Positions 1 to 6,599 are shown, counted from the stretch's first letter. The stretch: 9,600 nt of DNA from Phycisphaeraceae bacterium (GCA_029260675.1 JAJDCV010000163.1:1-9600); one strand, 5' to 3'. Notes: a model not told the origin generated them from the letters alone. Numbers and translations: made by a program.

Positions 1-2
1 CG

Positions 3-392
3 ACCAGTGGGGCGCTCAAGGAAATGATCTTCCCGTCCTGCATGGCGGTGATTGTCCCGATCGTCGTCGGGCTGATCCTGGGTGTGGCCGGGGTGATGGG
101 CCTGATCGCCGGGACGCTGGTCTGCGGCTTCGCCATGGCCATCTTCATGGCCAACGCCGGCGGGGCCTGGGACAACGCCAAGAAGTTCATCGAGACCGGT
201 GCCCAGGGCGGCAAGGGCTCGGACGCCCACAAGGCCGGCGTCGTCGGCGATACCGTCGGCGACCCGTTCAAAGATACCTCCGGCCCGTCGCTGAACATCC
301 TCATCAAGCTGGTGAGCATCGTCAGCGTCGTCTTCGCCGGGTTGATCGTGAAATTCTCGCCGGTCATCGGCGGGATGATCGGCCTGGGCTGA
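3..392 (+). CDS. hppA: Membrane-bound proton/sodium-pumping pyrophosphatase, C-terminal part (5' end outside the window)
   Basis: This is an integral membrane pump that hydrolyses pyrophosphate to drive H+ (or Na+) across the membrane. The frame is open from base 3, so the first ATG at 24 is internal. Only the last 129 residues are present, about a fifth of a normal 650-800 residue enzyme. Visible family signatures are MANAGGAWDNAKK, then GGKGSDAHKA, then GDTVGDPFKDTSGPSLN, the conserved cytoplasmic loop near the last helices. It closes with a hydrophobic helix (ILIKLVSIVSVVFAGLIV). The wording PSLNILIKL resembles the K+-dependent clade as I remember it, but the diagnostic Ala/Lys position lies upstream of the window, so K+ dependence and ion specificity cannot be settled. 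The gene ends in TGA and is followed 59 bases later by an intrinsic terminator, so it is the last gene of its transcript. Confidence 0.95.
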   Translation, partial: TSGALKEMIFPSCMAVIVPIVVGLILGVAGVMGLIAGTLVCGFAMAIFMANAGGAWDNAKKFIETGAQGGKGSDAHKAGVVGDTVGDPFKDTSGPSLNILIKLVSIVSVVFAGLIVKFSPVIGGMIGLG

Positions 393-436
393 TCGACACG
401 GGTGTATCCGTGAAAGCGGACGCCCACGGCCGTATC

Positions 437-445
437 TGATATAAT
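437..445 (+). promoter_or_regulatory. Candidate extended -10 promoter for rsfS
   Basis: The sequence TGATATAAT has a TG one base ahead of a perfect TATAAT hexamer, which is the extended -10 arrangement. Such an AT-only hexamer stands out in this GC-rich region. No good -35 box lies 17 bases upstream. The predicted start, around 452, coincides with the first base of the hppA terminator stem, so the new RNA would begin with that hairpin. It is the only promoter-like sequence seen between hppA and rsfS. It is inferred from sequence only. Confidence 0.4.
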
Positions 446-451
446 CTCTCG

Positions 452-480
452 CCCCCGGCGGAATCCGTCGGGGGTTTTTT
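452..480 (+). terminator. hppA: Intrinsic terminator after hppA
   Basis: A 10-bp stem (452-461 with 465-474, one G-U pair) closes a 3-base loop and is followed directly by six T residues (475-480). This is a standard Rho-independent terminator on the plus strand, and it separates hppA from rsfS. Confidence 0.9.
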
Positions 481-511
481 CATCGATTGGTACACCCCCG
501 GTATTCCCGAC

Positions 512-973
512 ATGCCCCCCGAACCACGCGAAGACCCCACCGCCGCGGCCCTGCACCTGACCGATCGCCCCAAGCCCGCGCCGACCGGCAGCGAGCGTGA
601 GCAGACGGTCCGTAAATTCATCGTCGAAGCTGCCAAGCTACTCGCAGGCCTGCATTGCGAGGACCTGGTGCTGCTGGACGTCCGTGGTCTAAGTGACCTG
701 ACCGATTACATCCTGATCGCGACCGGCACCAGTGATCGGCAGATCAAGGGTGTCGCCGGGCAGGTCAGCGATTTGGCGCTGGAGTACGGCCTGGACCGCT
801 TCGGCAGCGAACGTGATGCGGACTCCACATGGCTGGTGCTGGACTACGTCGACACGATCGTCCACCTCTTCGAGCCGATGGCCCGCGCCCACTACGACCT
901 GGAGATGCTCTGGGGTGACGCCCCGAAGATCAACTGGCGCAAGGACGGCGGCGGCGAAGAACAGGCCGAATGA
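512..973 (+). CDS. rsfS: Ribosome silencing factor RsfS (YbeB/Iojap family)
   Basis: RsfS binds ribosomal protein L14 on the large subunit and blocks subunit joining, lowering translation in starvation or stationary phase. The product is 153 residues. An N-terminal extension of about 32 residues rich in Pro, Arg and Ala (probably disordered) precedes the conserved domain. Family hallmarks follow in order: DVRGLSDLTDYILIATGTSDRQI near residues 56-78, the segment WLVLDYVDTIVHLF, and ARAHYDLEMLWGDAP near the C terminus. The ATG at 512 is the only usual in-frame start ahead of the domain. It has no clear Shine-Dalgarno sequence, so initiation may be SD-independent. In many bacteria rsfS sits beside nadD; here it does not. 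The helix-turn-helix gene follows after 50 bases and is probably co-transcribed. Confidence 0.93.
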   Translation: MPPEPREDPTAAALHLTDRPKPAPTGSEREQTVRKFIVEAAKLLAGLHCEDLVLLDVRGLSDLTDYILIATGTSDRQIKGVAGQVSDLALEYGLDRFGSERDADSTWLVLDYVDTIVHLFEPMARAHYDLEMLWGDAPKINWRKDGGGEEQAE

Positions 974-1008
974 ATCGGCACCCAAGCCACACGCCAGAAT
1001 CGTATTTC

Positions 1009-1014
1009 AAGGAG
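1009..1014 (+). promoter_or_regulatory. Shine-Dalgarno site of the helix-turn-helix gene
   Basis: AAGGAG lies 9 bases before the ATG at 1024. It is one of the clearest ribosome binding sites in the window, where several genes lack one, and it fixes the start of this gene. Confidence 0.75.
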
Positions 1015-1023
1015 TGACTAATC

Positions 1024-1458
1024 ATGGCCAATCTGGCTACCGTACTTAAGATTGAGATCGCCCGTCTGGCACGCAAGCAGGTCCGCAGCGAGACCTCCGC
1101 GATGCGCAAGGCCGTCTCGCAATACCGAACCGACATCGCCGAACTCAAACGGATTACCAAAGAACAGCAGCGGCGGATTGCGTTCCTGGAATCACAAGAA
1201 GGTAAGCGGTCCAAGACCGTAAAGACTTCCAAAGAAGATCTCGGACGCGTCCGGTTCAGCGCCAAGGGCCTGCGTAGCCACCGCGAGAAGCTGGGGATAT
1301 CCGCCGCCGATTACGCCCGCCTCGTCGGCGTCTCGACCCAGACGATCTACCTCTGGGAACGCGAGCAGACCAAGCCCCGTCAGAGCCAGGTCGCTGCTCT
1401 CGTGGCCGTACGTAAGCTCGGTGTCCGCGAAGCGATTCGTCGGCTTGAGCAGATCTGA
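1024..1458 (+). CDS. Small DNA-binding protein: N-terminal coiled coil plus XRE-type helix-turn-helix
   Basis: The 144-residue protein is predicted to bind DNA; its targets are unknown. Residues about 8-58 are highly charged, helical and heptad-like, with several Lys/Arg pairs, consistent with a coiled coil. Residues 60-75 form a Lys/Ser/Thr-rich linker. Residues 83-119 match the XRE/Cro fold: a first helix (RSHREKLG), then SAADYARLVGVS, then a recognition helix around STQTIYLWERE, and the typical following KPR. The C terminus is another short helix (VREAIRRLEQI). Most XRE regulators put the helix-turn-helix first; here it comes after a coiled coil, suggesting a dimer or a nucleoid-associated role (inference). 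It follows rsfS by 50 bases with its own strong ribosome binding site. No specific family name is claimed. Confidence 0.85.
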   Translation: MANLATVLKIEIARLARKQVRSETSAMRKAVSQYRTDIAELKRITKEQQRRIAFLESQEGKRSKTVKTSKEDLGRVRFSAKGLRSHREKLGISAADYARLVGVSTQTIYLWEREQTKPRQSQVAALVAVRKLGVREAIRRLEQI

Positions 1459-1492
1459 GCCCGGAGCAGATTTACCATAGATGCACCGCGCA

Positions 1493-1507
1493 GGCTTGCC
1501 GTTTAGC
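1493..1507. repeat. 15-bp repeat, copy 1
   Basis: GGCTTGCCGTTTAGC here is identical to 8281-8295. This copy lies in the convergent gap between the helix-turn-helix gene and moaA, about 100 bases past the moaA stop on moaA's transcript. A partly similar string (GTTTAGCCGC) occurs at 8138-8147. It may be a short dispersed repeat; a chance match cannot be excluded. Confidence 0.4.
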
Positions 1508-1508
1508 G

Positions 1509-1543
1509 GCGGATCGCAGATCCGCGCGTTGGCCCAAAGGGCC
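1509..1543. other. Two small hairpins in the convergent gap before moaA
   Basis: A perfect 7-bp stem with a 3-base loop (1509-1515 with 1519-1525) is followed by a 5-bp stem with a 3-base loop (1531-1535 with 1539-1543). They sit between two genes that end facing each other. Neither has a T tract on either side, so they are not standard intrinsic terminators, though they could slow polymerase or protect RNA 3' ends (inference). Confidence 0.45.
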
Positions 1544-1610
1544 GATGTACTCTGGCGTGGGCATCCCGCCGTGAATGGATGTGTGAATCTCGATAATGAA
1601 TGTGTGGGCG

Positions 1611-2669
1611 TTACCCGCCGAGCTGGTTCATTGCGCGGTTGCCGCGGCTGGAATGGGTGTCCGGTTTCTCCGCGACGCATCGGGCCATCAGCTGGACGAT
1701 CCGTTTTGTGTCTGGTGTCGGGTCGTTCAGCACGGGCAGCGTATCCACCTCGCCCCCGTCGAACAGGCAAGCGCGTAGCGCCCCGGTCGCGGTCAGCCTA
1801 AGCCGGTTGCAGGTCTCACAGAACGGCCGGCTCATCGCCGAGATGAACCCCACCCGTCCAAGCGCCCCGGATAGCGAATACACGTCCGCCGGCCCGACCC
1901 CCGGCTCGTCGAAACGATCCACCGGCAACAGCGGCCCCAACTCCCGTTCGATCCGCTTGGCGACCCGTGCGCTGTCCACCGTGTACAGGTTCGCCGTATC
2001 CAGCCCGTCGATCAGCAGCTTGCTCTCGCCCAGCGGCATGTACTCGATAAACCTCACGGTCCACGGACGATCCAGCGTCAGCCTCGCGAAGTCCGCGACC
2101 TCGCCGTCGTTCATCCCCCCGATCACCACGACGTTGAATTTCAGCTTGGTGAACCCGGCGTCTTCGGCGGCCTGGATCCCTCGGCGAAGGTCGTCCAGGC
2201 TGTGGCCCCGCCCGCCGGTGAGCTGATCGAACACGCCCGGCCGCATCGAGTCCCAGCTGATCGTCAGCCGATCGAGCCCCGCACGTTTCAGCGGTTTGGC
2301 CAGCCGGGGCAGCAGCAGGCCGTTGGTTGTCATGGATAGATCATCCGGGCCAAGCGCCTTGAGTCCCTCGACGATCTGTACGAGATCGCCCCGGACGGTC
2401 GGCTCGCCCCCGGTGACCTTGAAGTGGCTGACCCCGATCGAACGGGCGGCTTTGGCGACCTCAATAATCTGCCCGGCGGAAAGCAGGTCTTTGCGGTCGT
2501 AGAATGTCACCCCGTCCTCGGGCATGCAATACACGCACCGCAGGTTGCATCGATCGGTGACCGATAGCCGCATCAGCCTGACCGACCCCAGATCTCTGGG
2601 CCCCTGGGCGTAGCTTGGGCGCTGAGGCCCGGGGTCGAGGATGGGTAACGCCAGTGTCATCGCACCCAT
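1611..2669 (-). CDS. moaA: GTP 3',8-cyclase MoaA (radical SAM, molybdenum cofactor synthesis)
   Basis: MoaA performs the first step of molybdenum cofactor synthesis, converting GTP to 3',8-cyclo-7,8-dihydro-GTP, which MoaC then processes. The 352-residue protein has the radical SAM cluster site CNLRCVYC (Cys41, Cys45, Cys48), the SAM-binding TGGEPTVR (86-93), DLSMTTNG, and the second 4Fe-4S site near the C terminus (Cys284, Cys287, Cys301 in the FCETCNRLRL region). It ends in the functionally important Gly-Gly (MNQLGG). One deviation is Trp139 in SWDS, where most MoaA proteins have SLDS. An alternative ATG three codons in (2660) is the better start if the TATAAT at 2668-2673 is the promoter. 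moaC, moaD and moeA are not in the window, so the gene stands alone here. Confidence 0.95.
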   Translation of the reverse strand: MGAMTLALPILDPGPQRPSYAQGPRDLGSVRLMRLSVTDRCNLRCVYCMPEDGVTFYDRKDLLSAGQIIEVAKAARSIGVSHFKVTGGEPTVRGDLVQIVEGLKALGPDDLSMTTNGLLLPRLAKPLKRAGLDRLTISWDSMRPGVFDQLTGGRGHSLDDLRRGIQAAEDAGFTKLKFNVVVIGGMNDGEVADFARLTLDRPWTVRFIEYMPLGESKLLIDGLDTANLYTVDSARVAKRIERELGPLLPVDRFDEPGVGPADVYSLSGALGRVGFISAMSRPFCETCNRLRLTATGALRACLFDGGEVDTLPVLNDPTPDTKRIVQLMARCVAEKPDTHSSRGNRAMNQLGG

Positions 2670-2673
2670 TATA
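2668..2673 (-). promoter_or_regulatory. moaA: Candidate -10 box overlapping the moaA start; possible leaderless transcript
   Basis: Read on the minus strand, TATAAT overlaps the first ATG of moaA and is followed by 7 bases (GGGTGCG) and then a second in-frame ATG at 2660. A start of transcription 7 bases after the -10 would fall on the A of that ATG and give a leaderless mRNA. No Shine-Dalgarno sequence is seen for either ATG. No convincing -35 is present 16-18 bases upstream, so this is a candidate only. Confidence 0.4.
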
Positions 2674-2715
2674 GGGGCACGGTGCTCTTAGGCCTCGGGG
2701 CATTGGTTCGTATTC

Positions 2716-3999
2716 ATGTGGGCTGTTAAAGTGTTGAGTCTAAACGTGTACGAAGTATCCTGCCCATCTTGTCATGCCGTGGTCAACACGCCGTTTGTGC
2801 GTGTGGGGGCCGCGGTAACGTGTGCCGCCTGCGGGCACCGTTACCTGATCGGCCAGGCCCACTACAAGCGTGTGCCCGCTACCGCAGCGGGTGAAGGTTC
2901 GGCCCCGATCGCCGCGTCGCCCAAAGCCCCCGACACGCCCCAGGCGGGCCCGGATGACAGCTCAGCGGGGCTGCACGGCCTGACCGAGATGATGCGGGTC
3001 GAGGCCCAGCGTGAGCGTGACAGCAAGTTCGATGATTACGACACGATCAAATCCGATGTGAAGGAACATCACACGCCGATCGACATCCCACCGCCACCGG
3101 ACGTTCTGAATCCGGCCAAGGAAACCAAAGCCCAGAAGGCCGGCCGGGGGGGATACCTGCTCGCCGCTGCCGCCGCCGTGGCTCTGGCCGTGCTCGGCGG
3201 GGGGCTATGGATGTTTAACTGGGACCTGAGTGCCGGCTCGTCGGCATCCAACACGCCTGTACCCGAGGCACCGCCCAAGCCCGTCTACGAAGGGCCGAAA
3301 TTCGAGGGCCTGCCCCTCGTGGGCTCGTTCGCCCTGGAGCAAAATCCCTGGGAACAGCCTAACAGCCCCTACCAATCCAGTCCTCAGGGAGACCCGTCTG
3401 TTTTCGTCGCCGACGCCGATCTTGTTCCCTCTGACTCCGGCGCGATTGAATACGTCGGCCAGGTGGTCAGTGAGCACGAAAGCGGCGTTGTCTTGGCCGG
3501 AGAACTCACCGTCTCTCTAGTCAACCGTCAGGGCATTGAAAAGGCACGGGCCACCGCCCCGATCGCGATGGTCGGCAACAACCAGCCGATGCGCATCCGC
3601 CTGCCGATCCCCGCGAGCCTGGACCCCACCCCCCTGAACCCCGCCTGGTCGATCAAGGTCACCGAGACATGGGCGTCGGCCGTCCCCGTTGAGGACGCCT
3701 CGATGGAAGCGCTATCCGTGGGGGCCGAGTCCATGGCCAAGATCCTGCTCTTGAACGATACCGACGATCAGCTTGACCGGGCGGAGTTGTTGATCACCGC
3801 TTGGGACGCCCAGGCCAAGCCGCTTCGACGCTGGCGGGTCAGCTGGACGACGACGATCGCGCCCCACGACGACATCGAGTTCTATGCCCGCACAGCCGTG
3901 ACGCCCTCCTGGCAGATCGACAACTGGACGGTCCTGGCCGTGGGGGAGTTTTCGCCGGCACCACCCGTTTCCGACGACCCCGACGAACAGGCGGACTGA
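2716..3999 (+). CDS. Zinc-ribbon, single-pass membrane protein of unknown function
   Basis: The function is not known. The product has 427 residues. Cys16, Cys19, Cys36 and Cys39 (CPSC...CAAC) form an N-terminal zinc ribbon of the MJ0042-like type. Residues about 45-145 are a low-complexity, charged linker rich in Pro, Ala and Asp. One transmembrane helix follows at about 146-169, unusually rich in Gly and Ala. The remaining 250 residues look like folded beta-rich material and would lie outside the cytoplasm if the ribbon is inside (inference). The first ATG is used here, but TTG 2734 and GTG 2746 are in frame; GTG 2746 would start five codons before Cys16. A weak promoter (TTGGTT at 2703, TG plus TAAAGT at 2727-2732) would favour such a later start. 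The rhomboid gene begins 6 bases after the stop, so the two are almost certainly one operon. Confidence 0.8.
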   Translation: MWAVKVLSLNVYEVSCPSCHAVVNTPFVRVGAAVTCAACGHRYLIGQAHYKRVPATAAGEGSAPIAASPKAPDTPQAGPDDSSAGLHGLTEMMRVEAQRERDSKFDDYDTIKSDVKEHHTPIDIPPPPDVLNPAKETKAQKAGRGGYLLAAAAAVALAVLGGGLWMFNWDLSAGSSASNTPVPEAPPKPVYEGPKFEGLPLVGSFALEQNPWEQPNSPYQSSPQGDPSVFVADADLVPSDSGAIEYVGQVVSEHESGVVLAGELTVSLVNRQGIEKARATAPIAMVGNNQPMRIRLPIPASLDPTPLNPAWSIKVTETWASAVPVEDASMEALSVGAESMAKILLLNDTDDQLDRAELLITAWDAQAKPLRRWRVSWTTTIAPHDDIEFYARTAVTPSWQIDNWTVLAVGEFSPAPPVSDDPDEQAD

Positions 4000-4005
4000 T
4001 CCAGC

Positions 4006-5205
4006 ATGATCTTCTTCCCCATCGGAACCGATCGCCGGCTCAAGCGCACGCCCTGGGTTAACTACACTCTCATCGCCGTCAACGTCGCCGTGTTTATCAT
4101 GACCACCAACAGCATCGCGCTGGTGGGCCAGTATTTCTACGCCTTCGACGCCGCCATAAAGACCGGCGGTATTATTCCTAACAGGCCCGACATCCTCAAC
4201 TACTACCTCCTGCCCGGCGACGGCAGCGTCCTGCAATATTTCACCTACCAGTTCCTCCACGCCAGCTGGATGCACCTGATCATGAACATGATCTTCCTCT
4301 ACGTCTTCGGCAGCGGCGTGGAGGATCGGCTGGGCAAGGTCGGATACCTGTTCTTCTATCTCTCCGGCGGCATCGTCGCCGGGTTGGGCCACGGCCTGAT
4401 GGAATCCAACCCCGTATTGGGCGCAAGCGGTTCGGTCGCCGCGGTCACCGGCGCATACCTGGCGCTGTTCCCGCTCTCCAATGTCACCATCGTCTACTGG
4501 TTCATCGTGCCCGGCTCGTTTGAGATTTCCAGCATCCTGCTGATCCTCTTCCAGGTCGCACAGGACGCACTCTTCCAGGTCGGCGGGATCGGCAACACCG
4601 CCTACCTCGCCCACCTCGCGGGCTACGCCTGCGGGTTCACCCTCGGGATGGGCCTGCTGCTATTGCGTGTCCTGTCACGCGAACCCTACGACATGCTCTC
4701 GCTGATCGAACACAAAAGACGACGTACTCAATTCAAGAAACTCGCCAGCGAGGGGTACCGCCCCTGGGAGCACAACAAGCCCGGCGACCCATCCTGCAAA
4801 GGCGACGCACCCGCTGTCACCGAGCAAGAGGCAGGTATCATGCAGGCCCGCGCCGCGATCAGCGCCGCGATCACCGATCACGACCTGCCCAGGGCCGCCG
4901 GCCTTTACGTCGACCTGCTCAAGGAGCACCCCGAACAGGTCATGGGCCAGCAGCAACAGCTCGACCTGGCCAACCAGCTCATGTCCGAGGGACGCTACGA
5001 CGAATCCGCCAGCGCCTACCAGCTCTTCCTGGTCACCTACAAGGCCTACGCCGACCGTCAACAAGTCCAACTGATCCTAGGCCTGATCTTCGCCCGCTAC
5101 CTCGACCAGCGCCAACGCGCCAAGGAGCTGCTCAACGAAGCGGCCCGCAGGCTCCACGGCGACGAATTGGCTCTCGCCAAGCAAGTCCTCGAAGAAATCG
5201 GCTGA
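4006..5205 (+). CDS. Rhomboid-family intramembrane serine protease with C-terminal helical (TPR-like) tail
   Basis: Rhomboids cleave transmembrane segments of other proteins inside the bilayer. The catalytic pair is visible: Ser141 in GASGS and His203 in AHLAGYACG, with the oxyanion-side HxxxN (His90, Asn94) in WMHLIMNM. A first membrane helix lies at about residues 19-36 and several more fill positions 75-225, consistent with a six-helix core. The protein is 399 residues, longer than a minimal rhomboid. After residue 225 a polar segment continues into helix pairs at about 280-399 with a TPR-like look (LANQLMSEGRYDESASAYQLF), likely cytoplasmic and probably for protein binding. It starts 6 bases after the zinc-ribbon membrane protein gene. 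The natural substrate is unknown; the upstream partner is one candidate (inference). All catalytic residues are intact. Confidence 0.92.
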   Translation: MIFFPIGTDRRLKRTPWVNYTLIAVNVAVFIMTTNSIALVGQYFYAFDAAIKTGGIIPNRPDILNYYLLPGDGSVLQYFTYQFLHASWMHLIMNMIFLYVFGSGVEDRLGKVGYLFFYLSGGIVAGLGHGLMESNPVLGASGSVAAVTGAYLALFPLSNVTIVYWFIVPGSFEISSILLILFQVAQDALFQVGGIGNTAYLAHLAGYACGFTLGMGLLLLRVLSREPYDMLSLIEHKRRRTQFKKLASEGYRPWEHNKPGDPSCKGDAPAVTEQEAGIMQARAAISAAITDHDLPRAAGLYVDLLKEHPEQVMGQQQQLDLANQLMSEGRYDESASAYQLFLVTYKAYADRQQVQLILGLIFARYLDQRQRAKELLNEAARRLHGDELALAKQVLEEIG

Positions 5206-5217
5206 GACAGCGTCTCA
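5203..5217. other. Small hairpin overlapping the rhomboid stop codon
   Basis: A perfect 6-bp inverted repeat (TGAGAC / GTCTCA, loop AGC) begins at the stop codon. No T tract follows, so termination here is doubtful. The rest of the gap to 5350 shows no other clear signal. Confidence 0.3.
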
Positions 5218-5350
5218 TCCCAGCACATTCCCGCGTTTTAAAGCATCTCCCAACCAACCTCAGCGGAATCGTCATACGAAGCGACGCGACTTGTGGCGGG
5301 TATCGCAACGGAACCTGCGCAGGTCATAAAAGGACGTGATCGGGATCGTG

Positions 5351-5384
5351 CCGTCACAAAACCGTCACATCGGCTGGGTATCTT
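5351..5384 (+). promoter_or_regulatory. Pho-box-like promoter of the PEP-CTERM metalloprotease gene
   Basis: Two identical heptamers, CCGTCAC at 5351-5357 and 5362-5368, are separated by AAAA. That is an 11-base direct repeat with the layout of the E. coli Pho box (CTGTCAT-like heptamers, 4-base spacer), and each copy matches five of seven positions. Ten bases later comes a -10-like TATCTT (5379-5384). The 10-base distance is the same as in E. coli phoA, where the Pho box replaces the -35 element. Transcription would begin near 5391 and leave a leader of about 36 bases. PhoB control is inferred from sequence layout alone. Confidence 0.5.
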
Positions 5385-5413
5385 CCTATTGGGTCATTGA
5401 GACATCCCTTTTT

Positions 5414-5419
5414 AGGAAG
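5414..5419 (+). promoter_or_regulatory. Shine-Dalgarno site that sets the metalloprotease start
   Basis: AGGAAG lies 7 bases before the ATG at 5427. It supports ATG 5427 over the upstream in-frame TTG at 5397, which would place this site inside the coding region. Confidence 0.65.
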
Positions 5420-5426
5420 AACCCAA

Positions 5427-6599
5427 ATGATGACAGGCATATCGCGATCGATGCACACAAATACAGCCGCTTCCCTTGGCTGGGGCGTGACGCTGGTCGC
5501 CGCCACGCACGCGGCCGGTGCAGCTGATCTCAGCTTTAATATCACGCCCGGACCGGGCCTGGCCGCGATGCAGTCCGGTACTTTCACGCAGCGGGCGATT
5601 GCGGCGAAGGTCATGGGAGGCTTCACCGACGCGACCGAAATCTGGCGGGGGGTTCTCCTCGACCCGGTGACGCTTAACCTGACGGTCGAATACAGCGCCA
5701 TGCCACCCAGTTTCGCCGCCGGCGCGGAGCCGCAGTTTGTGGAGTTCGACTACGCCGACGCGCTATACCCGGCGATGGTGGCGGACAGTCTCGGTGCTGA
5801 CGATCAGATCGCGGTGGCGAATCTACCCGCGCCGTTGACGGCCGGGGTGCCGTTTATGACCAACGACACCACCATCGTCCCCGCGCCGCGCGTGCTGGAT
5901 GATGACGGCAGCATGAACAACACAAGCTTTCTGCTTACCCGTGCACACTCAAAAGCGCTTGGGCTGACCACGCCTCACGACACGGGCCTGGACGGATTGA
6001 TCACCTTTAACGACCAGGTCCCGTTCGACTTCACCCCTGACGATGGCACCCTCTCTCGGCAGTTCGACTTTGTTTCGCTTGCCGTCCACGAACTCGGCCA
6101 CGCGATGGGGTTCTTCAGCGGCATCGAAATCGTGGACGCCGTCGGCGGCGACGGCATCAACCCCGAGGGCCCGTTCGTCAATGACCACGTGGACCTGGAC
6201 CCGGGCAGTATCTTCATGCCGCTTGATCTGTTCCGCTACACGGACGACAGCCTGTCGCAACCCAACCAACCGGCGGGGGGGCTCAACGACGGCGCGTTCG
6301 GCCAGCCTTCTTCCAGCGATCGGCCCTTCTTCTCGCTTGACGGCGGCGCGACACGGCTGGCCACGTTCTCCACCGGCCAATTCAACGGCGACGGCAGGCA
6401 GGTCAGCCATTGGCAGGACGACCTTGTCCCGGGCATCTTCGACCCCACCTTGACCCCCGGCGAACCATTGATCCTCACCCCCCTGGACGTGCTGGCGCTC
6501 GACGTGATCGGCTGGGATGCGCAACCGGTACCCGAGCCGGGGATGGTGCTGGCCTTCGGGGCGGGCAGTCTGTGGCTATTGACCATGCGCCGTCGATAA
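5427..6599 (+). CDS. Secreted zinc metalloprotease with PEP-CTERM sorting signal
   Basis: This is a predicted exported zinc protease of 390 residues, resembling the PEP-CTERM-linked family I know as NF038122. An N-terminal signal peptide has a hydrophobic stretch at about residues 15-32 and likely cleavage after AGA. The zinc site is HELGH (His221, Glu222, His225) continuing as AMGFFSG. It resembles metzincins, but the third-ligand position of HExxHxxGxxH is Ser, so the third ligand is elsewhere or the fold differs. LDVLALDVIGWD near the end is typical of these proteases. The tail is VPEPG (PEP at 369-371), a hydrophobic helix and MRRR, the mark for exosortase processing at the cell surface. 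No exosortase gene is in the window. ATG 5427 is chosen for its ribosome binding site; ATG 5430 and 5451 are alternatives. A Pho-box-like promoter precedes it. Confidence 0.88.
   Translation: MMTGISRSMHTNTAASLGWGVTLVAATHAAGAADLSFNITPGPGLAAMQSGTFTQRAIAAKVMGGFTDATEIWRGVLLDPVTLNLTVEYSAMPPSFAAGAEPQFVEFDYADALYPAMVADSLGADDQIAVANLPAPLTAGVPFMTNDTTIVPAPRVLDDDGSMNNTSFLLTRAHSKALGLTTPHDTGLDGLITFNDQVPFDFTPDDGTLSRQFDFVSLAVHELGHAMGFFSGIEIVDAVGGDGINPEGPFVNDHVDLDPGSIFMPLDLFRYTDDSLSQPNQPAGGLNDGAFGQPSSSDRPFFSLDGGATRLATFSTGQFNGDGRQVSHWQDDLVPGIFDPTLTPGEPLILTPLDVLALDVIGWDAQPVPEPGMVLAFGAGSLWLLTMRRR

Noticed and set aside
1459..1610. Small gene on the plus strand starting at ATG 1481
   Set aside because: It has no ribosome binding site, runs through the hairpins and into the antisense of moaA, and its translation looks like no protein family.
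3712..4614. A 300-codon open frame on the minus strand opposite the end of the zinc-ribbon gene and the rhomboid gene
   Set aside because: It is antisense to two genes with clear motifs, its translation is low-complexity (rich in Val, Gly, Asp, Glu), and it is the expected shadow of GC-biased codon use.
5397..5426. Upstream TTG start for the metalloprotease, adding ten residues
   Set aside because: It would place the ribosome binding site inside the coding region; ATG 5427 lies 7 bases after AGGAAG and gives a better signal peptide.
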